A DNA stretch of 64,000 nt from Burkholderiaceae bacterium (GCA_947448625.1 CANFOT010000005.1:1-64000), one strand, 5' to 3'; positions 1-9,105 are shown, counted from the first letter of the stretch. Program-made: numbers and translations. The notes: a model not told the origin generated them from the letters alone.

Positions 1-210
1 GCCAAGATCGAGACTTCATCTGAGTCACACCCTTTCTACACTGGTACCCAGAAGATTATGGATACTGCCGGTCGTGTTGAGAAATTCCGTCAGAAATTCG
101 GTACAAAAGCTGTTGCTAAAGCTTCCGGTGATGGCGCTGCTAAAACAGCTGAGAAAAAAGCGGCTGCTGCAGAAGCTAAAGCTGCTGAAAAGCCAGCTAA
201 GAAGAAGTAA
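1..210 (+). CDS. rpmE2: 50S ribosomal protein L31 type B, C-terminal part
   Basis: The frame is open from base 1 to the TAA at 208-210, so the N-terminus lies outside the window. The visible start, [13 protein letters not shown] followed by [14 protein letters not shown], is the conserved end of type B L31, a large-subunit ribosomal protein that typically lacks the zinc-binding cysteines of type A. The protein then continues for about 30 residues as an Ala/Lys-rich tail ending in KPAKKK. In the copies I know, such as E. coli YkgM, the protein ends shortly after the QRFG segment, so the tail is an extension. A strong terminator follows. Confidence 0.9.
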   Translation, partial: AKIETSSESHPFYTGTQKIMDTAGRVEKFRQKFGTKAVAKASGDGAAKTAEKKAAAAEAKAAEKPAKKK

Positions 211-276
211 TAGACTTACTCTACAAAGGGGCTGGGGTTTGGATATTCACTATTCACCCTCCCCTGCGAGATAATC

Positions 277-303
277 AAGGCAGCGTTTGCTGCCTTTTTT
301 ATT
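277..303 (+). terminator. Rho-independent terminator after rpmE2
   Basis: A perfect 6-bp stem (GGCAGC 279-284, GCTGCC 289-294) with a GTTT loop is followed by six T. It lies 67 bases after the L31 stop codon and before the next gene, and fits termination of rpmE2. Confidence 0.85.
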
Positions 304-314
304 GCTAGTTTTTT

Positions 315-2042
315 ATGGTTAAACTCACCGCCGCCGCCACCACCTCAATTCCACGCATCATTATTTTTGCGTTGACCTTGGTCTATGGTTTTGCCGGTCT
401 CTTTGCTCGCGACCCCTGGAAGAATGAAGATGCCATTGGATTTGGTGGCATGTGGGCTTTGCATCACGGCAAAGCACTCGATTGGATTGTTCCGCATCTT
501 GCTGGGCGCGATATCTCGCTTGGCTCACCCTTCCCATATTGGCTAGGCGCCACACTAATGGATCTATTTGGTCCATTGATTGGCATAGCCAATGCAGCGC
601 GCCTCTATGCCGCAGTTTGCTTCTTCGCATCTGCTTTGGCGATTTGGTATGCGACTTATTTACTGGGACGTCGCCCCGAAGTTCAACCCATGGTGCTAGC
701 AGTTGGCGGCCAGCCTGGACGCAAAAACTACGGCATGACTTTGGCAGATGGCGCACTACTGATTTTCTTGGCTTGTGTCGGACTTGCCCAACGCGCGCAT
801 GAAACTACGCCTATGATGGCGCAGCTCATGGGCATCAGCATTGCGCTGTATGGCACAGTTCGCGGCTTAGACAAGCCGTGGCAAGGCGGTTTATGGACGG
901 GCATTGGAATTGCGATTGTTGCCCTCTCCAGCAATCTTACGCTGAGCTTAATTATTGTCAGCTCCACCATCATTGCGGTGATTGCCAGTAATGCGAAGTT
1001 ACGTTTCCGCTGGACTTTAACCAGCACCATACTGGGTCTGATTGGTTTTGCTATCTGGCCTGCGCTTTGGTATTTAGGCAACCTCACTCCTGAGTGGCGA
1101 CATATTGCCGAAGAAGGCTGGCGAAATATGCCGGAAATGCGCGCAACCCCTTCGATTGAATCACTTGGATTTTTAAGTGTTAACTTCTGGGCCTATGCCT
1201 GGCCAGTTTGGCCATTAGCCCTTATCTCTCTCGCACATTGGGGTCGCGCTAAAGAAGCGGGTCAATGGCGCGCTCCTCATCTCTGCATTCCACTCAGCCT
1301 ATTTATTGGTTGCTTAATTTATGTGTTGTTCAGGTTAGAAGCCAACGAGCATGACCTCATTATTTTGATTCCGAGCCTTTCAATCATTGCTGCATTTAGC
1401 TTGCCGATTCTCAAGCGTAACTTGATTAGCTTTATCGACTGGCTGGCAATGTTTAGCTTTACTATGATTGCTCTAGCCATTTGGATTATTTGGCTTGCCA
1501 AAGTCACCGGGTTCCCAGAATCAACCGCTGCAAATTTGGCACGCCTATTGCCGGGTTTTCAGGCGCAGTTTGACTACATCGGCTTTATCGTTGCCCTGCT
1601 AATTACTGGCGTCTGGGTGGCGATTGTGCGCTGGAGAACTTCTCGCGCTCCAAAAGAAATCTGGCGCTGCCTCATCATCTCCGCCTCGGGCACTACCTTG
1701 ATGTGGGTTCTGTTGATGACCTTGTGGTTGCCAACCATTAATTACGCCAAGACCTATCGCTACGTTGCCGACCGCCTAGAAATGATTATTGCCAACACAC
1801 CAGGATGCATTGATACCAGCAATCTCGGTCCTGCACAGTTAGCTTCATTTAGCTATTTCACTAAACTTCCTTTGCGTGATGACCCCAATTGCAATCTCAT
1901 GCTGACTCATAGCTCTTTAGAGGCTAAGGCATACGCCAGTCTCAATAAAAAGAAAATTGAATTACTTTGGGAGGATCGTCGCGCATCCGATCGGGATGAG
2001 CGCCTCCGCCTCTATCAAATTACCCCTGACCGTAAAGAATAA
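315..2042 (+). CDS. ArnT-like GT-C family membrane glycosyltransferase
   Basis: A 575-residue polytopic membrane protein. The N-terminus has a first membrane helix followed by the loop RDPWKNEDAIGFG. An acidic residue in this first periplasmic loop is typical of GT-C glycosyltransferases (PMT/ArnT type), which use polyprenyl-phosphate-linked sugars at the outer face of the inner membrane. About ten further hydrophobic segments follow, then a soluble C-terminal part from about residue 490. The target could be lipid A, another glycolipid or a protein; the sequence does not decide. It starts with ATG 12 bases after the rpmE2 terminator and is followed 3 bases later by the MATE gene, so the two are probably cotranscribed. 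Confidence 0.7.
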   Translation: MVKLTAAATTSIPRIIIFALTLVYGFAGLFARDPWKNEDAIGFGGMWALHHGKALDWIVPHLAGRDISLGSPFPYWLGATLMDLFGPLIGIANAARLYAAVCFFASALAIWYATYLLGRRPEVQPMVLAVGGQPGRKNYGMTLADGALLIFLACVGLAQRAHETTPMMAQLMGISIALYGTVRGLDKPWQGGLWTGIGIAIVALSSNLTLSLIIVSSTIIAVIASNAKLRFRWTLTSTILGLIGFAIWPALWYLGNLTPEWRHIAEEGWRNMPEMRATPSIESLGFLSVNFWAYAWPVWPLALISLAHWGRAKEAGQWRAPHLCIPLSLFIGCLIYVLFRLEANEHDLIILIPSLSIIAAFSLPILKRNLISFIDWLAMFSFTMIALAIWIIWLAKVTGFPESTAANLARLLPGFQAQFDYIGFIVALLITGVWVAIVRWRTSRAPKEIWRCLIISASGTTLMWVLLMTLWLPTINYAKTYRYVADRLEMIIANTPGCIDTSNLGPAQLASFSYFTKLPLRDDPNCNLMLTHSSLEAKAYASLNKKKIELLWEDRRASDRDERLRLYQITPDRKE

Positions 2043-2045
2043 AAC

Positions 2046-3437
2046 GTGTCGCACTTTAAATTATCGCGTTTGCGCGAGGATATCCCTTCCCTACTAAAAC
2101 TCGCCGGCCCACTACTGATTGGTCAGCTTGCAGTGATTACCTTCGGTGTTTTAGATACTGCCATGACAGCGCGCTACTCTGCCGATGACTTGGCTGCGTT
2201 AGCGATGGCCTCAGCTATCTTTATTAGCATCTATGTTGGCCTTACTGGGGTAATCTCCGCTCTCGCTCCAATTGCTGGGCAGCTCTTTGGTGCCAAGCGT
2301 TTTGGCGAGATCGGTGAAGAAGTTCGCCAAGCTACCTGGCTAGCACTGGGCCTCACCCTTTTGGGAGGAGCAATCCTTCTCAATGCAGATCACCTCTTGA
2401 AAATCTCTCAAGTAACCCCCGATATCGAAGGCAAGGCGAGGCTGTACCTCAATATCCTAGCAATTGGTTTACCAGCCAGCATGGGAATGCGCGTGCTCAT
2501 GGCGCTGCATAACGCAGTTTCTAGGCCAGCAGTGATCACCATAGTACAACTCATTGGTTTAGGCCTAAAGCTACCACTCAATCTCTTATTTATTTATGGC
2601 GGCCTGGGTATTGAAGGTATGGGCGGTCCAGGATGTGCGATAGCCACCGTCATCATCAATTGGTTTTGGCTCAGCATTACACTGGGCTTTGTTCTCTTTG
2701 ATAACTTCTATCGACCGTTCAAGATTTTTGCGCACTTTAGTTGGCCTGACTGGCATCGCATCTGGACCCTACTGAAGCTGGGCGCACCAATTGGCTTTAG
2801 CTATTTGATTGAGGTGACCTCCTTCACCTTCATGTCACTATTTATTGCCCGCCTAGGAACGACTGCTTTAGCCGGACATCAAATTGTGGCCAATATGGGA
2901 ACAGTCATTTATATGGTGCCTCTATCCCTGTCGATTGCGACGATGACTTTGGTGTCCCAATCGATTGGTGCAGGCAAACAAGTACGTGCCGAAGAAATTG
3001 GTTGGTCGTCGGTTTTCTTCACAACCACACTATGCATTTCAATTGGCATTGCGGTATGGATCTTTAGAGTCCAATTATTGGATCTTTATGACCCGCCACC
3101 AGAGGTAAAGGCATTTTCCATTCCACTCTTCTTGTTTATCGCTTTTTACCAAATCTTCGATGCCCTGCAAATTACTGCAGCATTTATTCTCCGGGCGTAT
3201 CGAATCGCTTTTTGGCCGATGCTCATTTATGCGGGCTCGCTCTGGGGCGTCGGCTTAGGTGGTGGCTACTTGATGGGCTTCAATATACTTGGCAATACCC
3301 CAGAATTTTTGCAAGGCGCCAGTGGATTTTGGGCTGGCAATAGCATGAGTCTGGGCTTAGCCGCACTGCTACTACTCTACCTCTTTAGAAGAACGGCAGC
3401 ACGCTTTGAGAGAACGCATCCGCCAGTCGAGGTCTAA
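2046..3437 (+). CDS. MATE family multidrug/Na+ antiporter (NorM-like)
   Basis: A 463-residue protein with about 12 membrane segments. Its two-fold arrangement has MATE hallmarks: the N-terminal LAGPLLIGQLAVITFGVLDT and the second-half equivalent GAPIGFSYLIEVTSFTFMS. MATE proteins export cationic drugs or metabolites in exchange for H+ or Na+. The start is a GTG directly behind the TAA of the glycosyltransferase gene, indicating translational coupling. The substrate cannot be read from sequence. The gene runs convergently into the glycine-zipper lipoprotein gene at 3453. Confidence 0.9.
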   Translation: MSHFKLSRLREDIPSLLKLAGPLLIGQLAVITFGVLDTAMTARYSADDLAALAMASAIFISIYVGLTGVISALAPIAGQLFGAKRFGEIGEEVRQATWLALGLTLLGGAILLNADHLLKISQVTPDIEGKARLYLNILAIGLPASMGMRVLMALHNAVSRPAVITIVQLIGLGLKLPLNLLFIYGGLGIEGMGGPGCAIATVIINWFWLSITLGFVLFDNFYRPFKIFAHFSWPDWHRIWTLLKLGAPIGFSYLIEVTSFTFMSLFIARLGTTALAGHQIVANMGTVIYMVPLSLSIATMTLVSQSIGAGKQVRAEEIGWSSVFFTTTLCISIGIAVWIFRVQLLDLYDPPPEVKAFSIPLFLFIAFYQIFDALQITAAFILRAYRIAFWPMLIYAGSLWGVGLGGGYLMGFNILGNTPEFLQGASGFWAGNSMSLGLAALLLLYLFRRTAARFERTHPPVEV

Positions 3438-3452
3438 TCTCTGTAAATAGAT

Positions 3453-3953
3453 TTACTGGATAGGCTTGAATCCGCTGGGAGGCATTGATGGCTTGCCTTG
3501 TGGAATGTTGTAACTACTGCCACCACTTTGAGCTGGGTAACTAGGGACCTGATTACCTTTGGAATACATACATTGTTGGTAAGCGATGTTGTATTGAACC
3601 TGACCCTGGTTTTGCTTGCCAGAAGAATTCATGGCGCCCATGGCTGCTCCACCGAGCAACCCAATGCCTGCGCCGGTTCCAATGTTCTGACTACTACCAC
3701 CTTGAATCACCGCACCAGCAGCTGCACCTAAAGCAGCACCAATAGCTGCGCTGGTGGCACCTTCTTTTAAAGCCGCATTGCTAGTGTCTTTAACTGCATT
3801 TGCAGCGAACTCACGACACTGCTGATCTTCCTGCTGAAACACCTCAAAAGGCTTACCTTCGCGCGGCATGATGGCGATCGTGGGCCCCGTAGGCGCAGAA
3901 ACACAAGCAGCTAAAGAGCTGATGATGGCTAAGGTCAGTACGGCACGTTTCAT
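3453..3953 (-). CDS. Glycine-zipper lipoprotein
   Basis: A 166-residue protein with a lipoprotein signal peptide; lipobox LAAC puts the lipidated Cys at residue 17. The middle carries GxxxG-type small-residue repeats (AAIGAALGAAAGAVI and GIGLLGGAAMGAM), the glycine-zipper pattern of outer-membrane proteins of the SlyB/OmpA-associated type. A short Pro/Ser/Gly-rich tail follows. It is probably anchored to the outer membrane with the zipper inserted or oligomerised, and its role is unknown. The start is ATG. Confidence 0.75.
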   Translation of the reverse strand: MKRAVLTLAIISSLAACVSAPTGPTIAIMPREGKPFEVFQQEDQQCREFAANAVKDTSNAALKEGATSAAIGAALGAAAGAVIQGGSSQNIGTGAGIGLLGGAAMGAMNSSGKQNQGQVQYNIAYQQCMYSKGNQVPSYPAQSGGSSYNIPQGKPSMPPSGFKPIQ

Positions 3954-4014
3954 ATCAAATCCTTAAATCTATATATTTACTAAATTATTGTATTTTTTTA
4001 GATTGCTTCAATCA

Positions 4015-4506
4015 TTAATTGTTAATACGCTGTCTAGTCTGTCGATTAGTGGAAGGCGGCATTGCTGGTTGTGTCTGCCAACCAGAGGCGCAACTTTGCA
4101 CATAAGGAAAGTATTGTCCACTCGCCTCACAGTAATACCAAACCGGAGCCTGGGGCTGGGATGCCAACACCATAGGTTGCTGTGGAGCCGCATAAGTGAC
4201 AACTGGCGGAGCCGCGTAGACTACCGGCGCCGAATAGTACCCAGCGGCATAGGGATAGCCATACCCTGGGCCATAGTATCCGCCACGCCAGCCTGGACCC
4301 CAGCCACCACCCCAACCAGGGCCGTATGCTGCTGGACGCCATCCGCCACCGTAGCCACCGCCAACAGATACAGCCCAGCCTACGTTACCCGCTTGGGCGG
4401 CCACAGGGGCCAGCGTGAATAGGCTCATTGCCGCCAAGAGCGCTAGAACTGCTTTAGGAATAACAGAATTGAATTGCTTATGGTTTGTATTCATAGTGGA
4501 CCCCAT
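4015..4506 (-). CDS. Secreted Gly/Tyr/Pro-rich protein with signal peptide
   Basis: Start chosen at the ATG at 4506 because a full AGGAGG (4522-4517) lies 10 bases upstream; an in-frame ATG at 4494 is the alternative. A longer reading from 4590 has no support. The signal peptide ends near AAQAGN. The mature part is low complexity: GGGYGGGWRP, then GPG/YGPG runs, then an Ala/Pro/Val stretch, then a conserved-looking end WYYCEASGQYFPYVQSC with two Cys. This end resembles the C-terminal motif of small proteobacterial surface proteins annotated as hypothetical. Probably periplasmic or outer surface; function unknown. Confidence 0.7.
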   Translation of the reverse strand: MGSTMNTNHKQFNSVIPKAVLALLAAMSLFTLAPVAAQAGNVGWAVSVGGGYGGGWRPAAYGPGWGGGWGPGWRGGYYGPGYGYPYAAGYYSAPVVYAAPPVVTYAAPQQPMVLASQPQAPVWYYCEASGQYFPYVQSCASGWQTQPAMPPSTNRQTRQRINN

Positions 4507-4606
4507 TAGTTGGTCGCCTCCTACTACCTTTAACGCTCCATCCAAATCCAGGCTGACAGGAATTGAACTTTTATTCGAATATTTATTCATTTACTTTATA
4601 GGCTTA

Positions 4607-5605
4607 CTACTCTAATTTTGCGCCCGATCTATAAATTACTCTACCCCATTTGTTGGTCTCAGATTGGATTAATTTAGAGAGCTCTTGAGGGCTTCCGGGT
4701 GCTGGGTCTAGGCCACCAGCCAGCAACCGGTTTCTAACCTCAACTTGATTGAGGGTTTGGCGTGTAAGCATATTTAAGCGCTTTTGCAAGGCTGGCGGCA
4801 GATTTGCTGGCGCCATGAGCGAGAACCAGGATGTTGCCTCAAATCCAGGCAAACCTTGCTCTGACATTGTTGGAATCTCTGGGGCCGCTGGAGAGCGTTT
4901 TAAGGTGGTTACAGCCAATGCCTGTACTTCTCCCACCTTAATCAAGGGCAGCGATGACGATAGGTTATCAAAGAGCATTGAAATCCGGCCACTAATCAGA
5001 TCGGGCAAAGATTGCGCCCTACCCTTATAGGGAATATGCCGAATCTGAATACCGGCCATCTCCTTAAAGAGCTCACCCGACATATGCAAAGATGTGCCCA
5101 CACCAGATGAGCCAAAAGTGAGCTCGCTCGGTTTTGCTTTAGCCAGCTCAATGAGTTCATGCAGATTATTCACACCAAGCTTCTTGTTTACGACCAACAC
5201 ATTGGGCGTGCTTGCTAAAAAACTAATAGGAGTGAAGTCATTCATCGGATGAAAGGACATTTTTTCATAAAGGGCACCGTTAATCGCATGGATGCCCACC
5301 GTACCAATCAATAAGGTATAGCCATCTGGGTCGCTCTTAGCCACCAAGTCGGCGCCGATATTGCCTCCATAACCAGGACGATTTTCGACGAGCACCGGCA
5401 CACCTAAACTTTTCTGCCAGCTTTCAGCAAGGACGCGCGCCAAAATATCGGGCGCTCCTCCAGGAGTAAAAGTAACAATAATTCGAATCGCCTGTTTAGG
5501 CCAGGGAGCATTCGATGTCTTTGCTTGTGCGTGAGCGGCGCCAATAAAACTGCAGCAAGCTAGAAAAAATGCCAAGCTTCTTACCGCCCGCAAAACAGTC
5601 ATCAT
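4607..5605 (-). CDS. Bug/TctC-family tripartite tricarboxylate binding protein
   Basis: A 332-residue periplasmic binding protein of the Bug family, which is greatly expanded in Burkholderiales. A Sec signal peptide ends near AAHAQA. The family signature follows: WPKQAIRIIVTFTPGGAPD, GVPVLVENRPGYGGNIGADLVAKS, DPDGYTLLIGT and later RHIPYKGRAQSLPDLISG. These proteins bind carboxylates or other small acids for TctAB-type transporters or sense them. No TctA/TctB membrane genes lie nearby, so it is an orphan receptor, and the ligand cannot be told. Confidence 0.9.
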   Translation of the reverse strand: MMTVLRAVRSLAFFLACCSFIGAAHAQAKTSNAPWPKQAIRIIVTFTPGGAPDILARVLAESWQKSLGVPVLVENRPGYGGNIGADLVAKSDPDGYTLLIGTVGIHAINGALYEKMSFHPMNDFTPISFLASTPNVLVVNKKLGVNNLHELIELAKAKPSELTFGSSGVGTSLHMSGELFKEMAGIQIRHIPYKGRAQSLPDLISGRISMLFDNLSSSLPLIKVGEVQALAVTTLKRSPAAPEIPTMSEQGLPGFEATSWFSLMAPANLPPALQKRLNMLTRQTLNQVEVRNRLLAGGLDPAPGSPQELSKLIQSETNKWGRVIYRSGAKLE

Positions 5606-5623
5606 AAAATTCTTAGCGCTAGA

Positions 5624-6187
5624 TTAAAAACCAAAGCGCATACGCAACCAAATCCACCCTGCGTATTGAACAGGATCATCAGCACAAGGGCCAATGCCAC
5701 ATTCTAGAAGTGTAGAAGCAAGGTTAGCAAAGACTAAGCCGATGAAAATAATCACAAGTGCATTTGCAAATACAGATCGTGAGCGAACATCTCGATTAGG
5801 GAACATGAGCAAAATAGCGAGGCCAGCAATCAAACCAAGGTAAGCAACAAAAGCCCAGGTGTAGAAATGAAGCTCCAGAAAGGTAGCGCCAAATCCTTTG
5901 TCGCCCGGCAAGATATGCAAAAGTACTTGGCGCAAAGAGACAGTCATACCTACCAGGCCACCAATGATGCCCCAACCGTAGTGAGCTGAATGTGCCCCAC
6001 ATCGAATATTAAGAACCAAGGCAAAACCAATAATTACAAAACCCATGCGTTGCATTAAGCATAGAGGGCAAGGTAGCTCACCAAAATAGAATTGATCGAC
6101 AAAAGCATATGACAGCATGCCGATGATGGCAGCTAAAGCCAGTTGATTGCCAAGCCCCGCTAAGGAAGGAAGAGAATGTTTACTCAC
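5624..6187 (-). CDS. DsbB-like disulfide bond formation protein
   Basis: A 187-residue membrane protein that starts with GTG at 6187, preceded by AGGAAA. The CPLC motif after the first helix, followed by LMQRMGF, is the redox-active pair of DsbB, which reoxidises DsbA using quinone. Unlike canonical DsbB, no Cys is found in the second periplasmic loop. Instead a Cys-x4-Cys pair (CGIGPC) sits after a fifth predicted helix in the C-terminal tail. The tiny DUF5993 gene ends 7 bases upstream, a pairing I associate with this DsbB subfamily. Role: periplasmic thiol oxidation, with exact partners unknown. Confidence 0.8.
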   Translation of the reverse strand: MSKHSLPSLAGLGNQLALAAIIGMLSYAFVDQFYFGELPCPLCLMQRMGFVIIGFALVLNIRCGAHSAHYGWGIIGGLVGMTVSLRQVLLHILPGDKGFGATFLELHFYTWAFVAYLGLIAGLAILLMFPNRDVRSRSVFANALVIIFIGLVFANLASTLLECGIGPCADDPVQYAGWIWLRMRFGF

Positions 6188-6193
6188 ATTTCC

Positions 6194-6352
6194 TCACAGG
6201 CTGATATTCAGGTGGCTGGTGGCGTGAACTCGGAACCAGAACATCAGAATAGCCACGGTAATGGCAAGCACAACCAAACCCGCCAGACGCTTCTCAAACC
6301 AAACAAGGATGAGGCCGATGAAGGCTGTCAGGAAAGGTAGAAACATATACAT
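6194..6352 (-). CDS. DUF5993 family small membrane protein
   Basis: A 52-residue reading frame: ATG at 6352, TGA at 6194. The peptide begins MYMFLPFLTAFIGLILVWFE and ends with HATSHLNISL. It has two hydrophobic helices separated by KRLAG. I recognise the pattern (N-terminal MYMFLPF, tryptophans, C-terminal HATxxLxxSL) as DUF5993, a short protein encoded beside DsbB-like genes. The stop lies 6 bases before the GTG of the dsbB-like gene, so the two are very probably cotranscribed and may form a complex. No strong ribosome binding site is visible. Confidence 0.7.
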   Translation of the reverse strand: MYMFLPFLTAFIGLILVWFEKRLAGLVVLAITVAILMFWFRVHATSHLNISL

Positions 6353-6426
6353 AGAGGAATTCTATCGCAGGTAGATCTAGACTCCAAAAACAAGTAAAGC
6401 AAAGGGGCTTTGTATAGAATGAAGCA

Positions 6427-7200
6427 ATGAAATCTACCCCTCCCTGCATCGACTTTGAAGTCAATGGGCCGATCGCCTATATCAGCTTTAATAACCCCGA
6501 CGCACGTAATGCCCTAAGCTGGCCTATGTACGAAGATCTCAAGCGGATATGCGATGAAATAGCGGCTACAGCAGGAATTAGGGTGGCTATTTTTAGAGGC
6601 GCTGGTGATAAAGCCTTCGTGTCAGGCAGTGATATTGAGCAATTTGTAAGTCTTAAAGAAAACGAGGCCTATGAAGTTGCGGTGGATGCTATTTTCCATT
6701 CGTTACAACATCTACCTATTCCGACAATTGCACTAATCGAAGGATTGGCTGTTGGTAGCGGTCTACTCATTGCTACAGCGTGCGATTTCAGAATCTCTAC
6801 CGCTGATGCCCGATTTGGAATTCCCGTGGCAAAGACTTTGGGTAATTGCTTATCACCCGGTAATTTATCTTGGATGAGTAATCATTTGGGAGTACCAATG
6901 GTTAAACGCATGTTACTGAGTGCGGAGCTGATCAAGGCACCAGAATTATTCAACTCGGGCTATCTCTATCAACTCACTACTCCCGATGAAATTACAGAGG
7001 CAACTAAAGCGTTGGCCATGAAATTAGCAGCGCTCGCCCCAATTACGCAAAAGGCCAGTAAAGTCACTTTGGCGCGCTTAATGGAAGGCAACCTTCCGGA
7101 TTGCAGCGAACTGATGAGAGAAACTTACAACAGCGTCGACTTCAAAGAAGGTGTTAACGCCTTTCTTGAAGGGCGGCCACCAAAATGGCTTGGCAAATAG
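6427..7200 (+). CDS. Enoyl-CoA hydratase/isomerase family protein
   Basis: A 257-residue crotonase-fold protein. Visible family elements are the oxyanion-hole segment AFVSGSDIEQF near residues 65-75, the second oxyanion part IEGLAVGSGLLIATACDFRI near 105-125, and a C-terminal region ending in FLEGRPPKW. This ending (FxEgRpPxW) is common in enoyl-CoA hydratases. At the second catalytic position the sequence reads FGIPVAKTLGN, so an activity other than simple hydration is possible. Transcribed alone, facing the hydrolase gene at 7234. Confidence 0.85.
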   Translation: MKSTPPCIDFEVNGPIAYISFNNPDARNALSWPMYEDLKRICDEIAATAGIRVAIFRGAGDKAFVSGSDIEQFVSLKENEAYEVAVDAIFHSLQHLPIPTIALIEGLAVGSGLLIATACDFRISTADARFGIPVAKTLGNCLSPGNLSWMSNHLGVPMVKRMLLSAELIKAPELFNSGYLYQLTTPDEITEATKALAMKLAALAPITQKASKVTLARLMEGNLPDCSELMRETYNSVDFKEGVNAFLEGRPPKWLGK

Positions 7201-7233
7201 GATGTAGTTGCTGGGGCATGATCCCCAGCGACC

Positions 7234-8280
7234 TTAGGGCTTGGCGCTTAAGAAATCCACTACCGTCTGAATAAAGATATCCGGCGCCTCAATATGCGGG
7301 ATATGGCCGACATTCTCCAGGGGTACTAGTTTGGCATTTGGCATAGCCTGTGCTGCCTTTCTTCCCAATTCAGGAAAATTGCCCAAAGACTTTACGGCCT
7401 CGGGTGGCGCAAAGCGACGACCAAATACTGTCCTGTCTTTCTGGCCAATCACCACCAAGACAGGCATCCTCAGCTGCGGCAGATCGGCTACGACCGGCTT
7501 TTCAGCAATCATCTGGTACGTTAAAACAGAAGTATTTGCAAAAGCTGGGTAGTCTGGCCCTTTTTGAACCCTGACGTATACCTCAACAAACTGCTCAAAG
7601 CTTGGTTGCCAGGTTGGGAAATAAGACTGCAGAAAACGACGGTAACTCGTTTCTGTTTGCGCCATCTCTAACTTAAGCAAATTGTCATTTTTTTGTGGCG
7701 GAATATCCTTACTGTAATCCTCGAGACCCAACGGGTTCTCTAAAACAAGTTTTTGCACTGACTGCGGGTACAGCCGCGCAAATCGAATGCCCACCATGCC
7801 TCCCATCGAGTTAGCAATCACCGAAACTTTATTAATGCCAATGGACTTTAGTAAAGCCTGCGTATTGCGCGCAAGATCATCGAAGTGATATGGAACATCA
7901 GGCTTGGAAGATTTTCCAAATCCAATTTGATCTGGTGCGATTACTCGGTAGCCTGCAGCAGTTAGTCCTGCAATCGTAGGCGCCCAATAATCGCTTGAAA
8001 AATTCTTTCCATGAAATAAAACTACTACACCCTGCTGCTTACCTACTGCTGGCACATCCATATAAACCATGCTAGCCGCTTGCCCTTGCAGCGTAGTTTT
8101 AAATTCTTTGGTTGGATAAGGATAAGGCCAGGCACTCAAGCGTAGATCCAAGGGGCTTGCGTTGGCATAACGACTGGGTAGCGGGGATTCAGCCTTGGTT
8201 TGCTCCGCTGATGTGCAGGCAGTTAGCACTGCACCGCCAACACAAATCATCAAAGCCATTCCCAGCGTCTTTAATCCCAT
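7234..8280 (-). CDS. Alpha/beta hydrolase, predicted lipoprotein
   Basis: Start taken at the ATG at 8280, with AAGGG six bases upstream; an ATG at 8286 directly abuts that site. The signal peptide ends at lipobox LTAC. The mature part is an alpha/beta hydrolase: the oxyanion region VVLFHGKNFSSDYW, nucleophile elbow ANSMGGMVG, the acid in VIGQKDRTV and the catalytic His in NVGHIPHIEAP. It is probably an envelope-anchored esterase or lipase-like enzyme. The substrate is unknown, and there is no obvious operon partner. Confidence 0.88.
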   Translation of the reverse strand: MGLKTLGMALMICVGGAVLTACTSAEQTKAESPLPSRYANASPLDLRLSAWPYPYPTKEFKTTLQGQAASMVYMDVPAVGKQQGVVVLFHGKNFSSDYWAPTIAGLTAAGYRVIAPDQIGFGKSSKPDVPYHFDDLARNTQALLKSIGINKVSVIANSMGGMVGIRFARLYPQSVQKLVLENPLGLEDYSKDIPPQKNDNLLKLEMAQTETSYRRFLQSYFPTWQPSFEQFVEVYVRVQKGPDYPAFANTSVLTYQMIAEKPVVADLPQLRMPVLVVIGQKDRTVFGRRFAPPEAVKSLGNFPELGRKAAQAMPNAKLVPLENVGHIPHIEAPDIFIQTVVDFLSAKP

Positions 8281-8338
8281 CTCCATCCCTTATTGATTAC
8301 CTGTTTAGTTATTTCTTATTCAGCTTAAATATTTTTCT

Positions 8339-9031
8339 TTAAACGATTTTGATTTTCAAGGAAGTAAGACCATCAACACTGCCCTCAAGTACATCACCCT
8401 TTTTCACAGGACCAACACCTGCAGGCGTACCGGACATAATTAAATCACCTGGCTCAAGGGTAAATAAGGTCGAGAGATAGGCGATGGTATCTGGAATATT
8501 CCAAATTAATTGGTTTAAGTCACCCTCTTGGCGAACCTCACCGTTTACCAATAGCTTGACTGTACCTTGATTGGGGTGTCCACACTGCGTAGCAGGAGTA
8601 ATTGCCGCACAAGGAGCAGATTGATCAAATGCCTTACCGGTATCCCAAGGGCGCCCCATTTTTTTAGCCTCACCTTGCAAATCACGACGAGTCATATCGA
8701 GACCGACACCGTAACCGTAAACATGCTCCAAGGCTTTATCGGCAGGAATATTAGCGCCGCCCTTGCCAATGGCAACGACCATCTCAATTTCATGATGAAC
8801 ATCATGAGAAAGATTGGGGTACTGCATATTTTTACCGTCAGTCACGACAGAGTTGGCTGGCTTCATGAAGAAGAATGGTGGTTCGCGATCAGGATCATGC
8901 CCCATTTCGCGAGCATGGTCAGCATAGTTACGACCAACACAATAAATTCGATTCACCGCAAAACGGCGAGTATCCCCAACTACAGGAAGCGAGGGAATGA
9001 TCGGTGGATCAATAACGTATGCGGTGCTCAT
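8339..9031 (-). CDS. Fumarylacetoacetate hydrolase family protein
   Basis: Start placed at the ATG at 9031, which has GAAAGG six bases upstream; an in-frame extension to 9064 lacks this. The 230-residue protein has the FAH fold signature: VNRIYCVGRNYADHAREMG, then FFFMKPANSVV, metal-ligand segment VHHEIEMVVAIG, and the end PGDLIMSGTPAGVGPVKKGD. Members hydrolyse C-C bonds of acylpyruvates or isomerise/decarboxylate diketo acids using Mg2+ or Mn2+. The closest reading is an acylpyruvase (YcgM/FAHD1-like), from length and motif spacing. It stands alone. Confidence 0.88.
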   Translation of the reverse strand: MSTAYVIDPPIIPSLPVVGDTRRFAVNRIYCVGRNYADHAREMGHDPDREPPFFFMKPANSVVTDGKNMQYPNLSHDVHHEIEMVVAIGKGGANIPADKALEHVYGYGVGLDMTRRDLQGEAKKMGRPWDTGKAFDQSAPCAAITPATQCGHPNQGTVKLLVNGEVRQEGDLNQLIWNIPDTIAYLSTLFTLEPGDLIMSGTPAGVGPVKKGDVLEGSVDGLTSLKIKIV

Positions 9032-9105
9032 GAATAGCCTTTCTGATTGATATCTAGTCTTCAATAATTTTGCGTAAATTAATTATGACATTACTTGGGT
9101 AAATA

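Noticed and set aside
3988..4422. Long plus-strand frame opposite the Gly/Tyr-rich secreted protein
   Set aside because: It mirrors the low-complexity GGC/CCG-rich gene on the minus strand, which has a signal peptide and AGGAGG site; the plus frame has neither.
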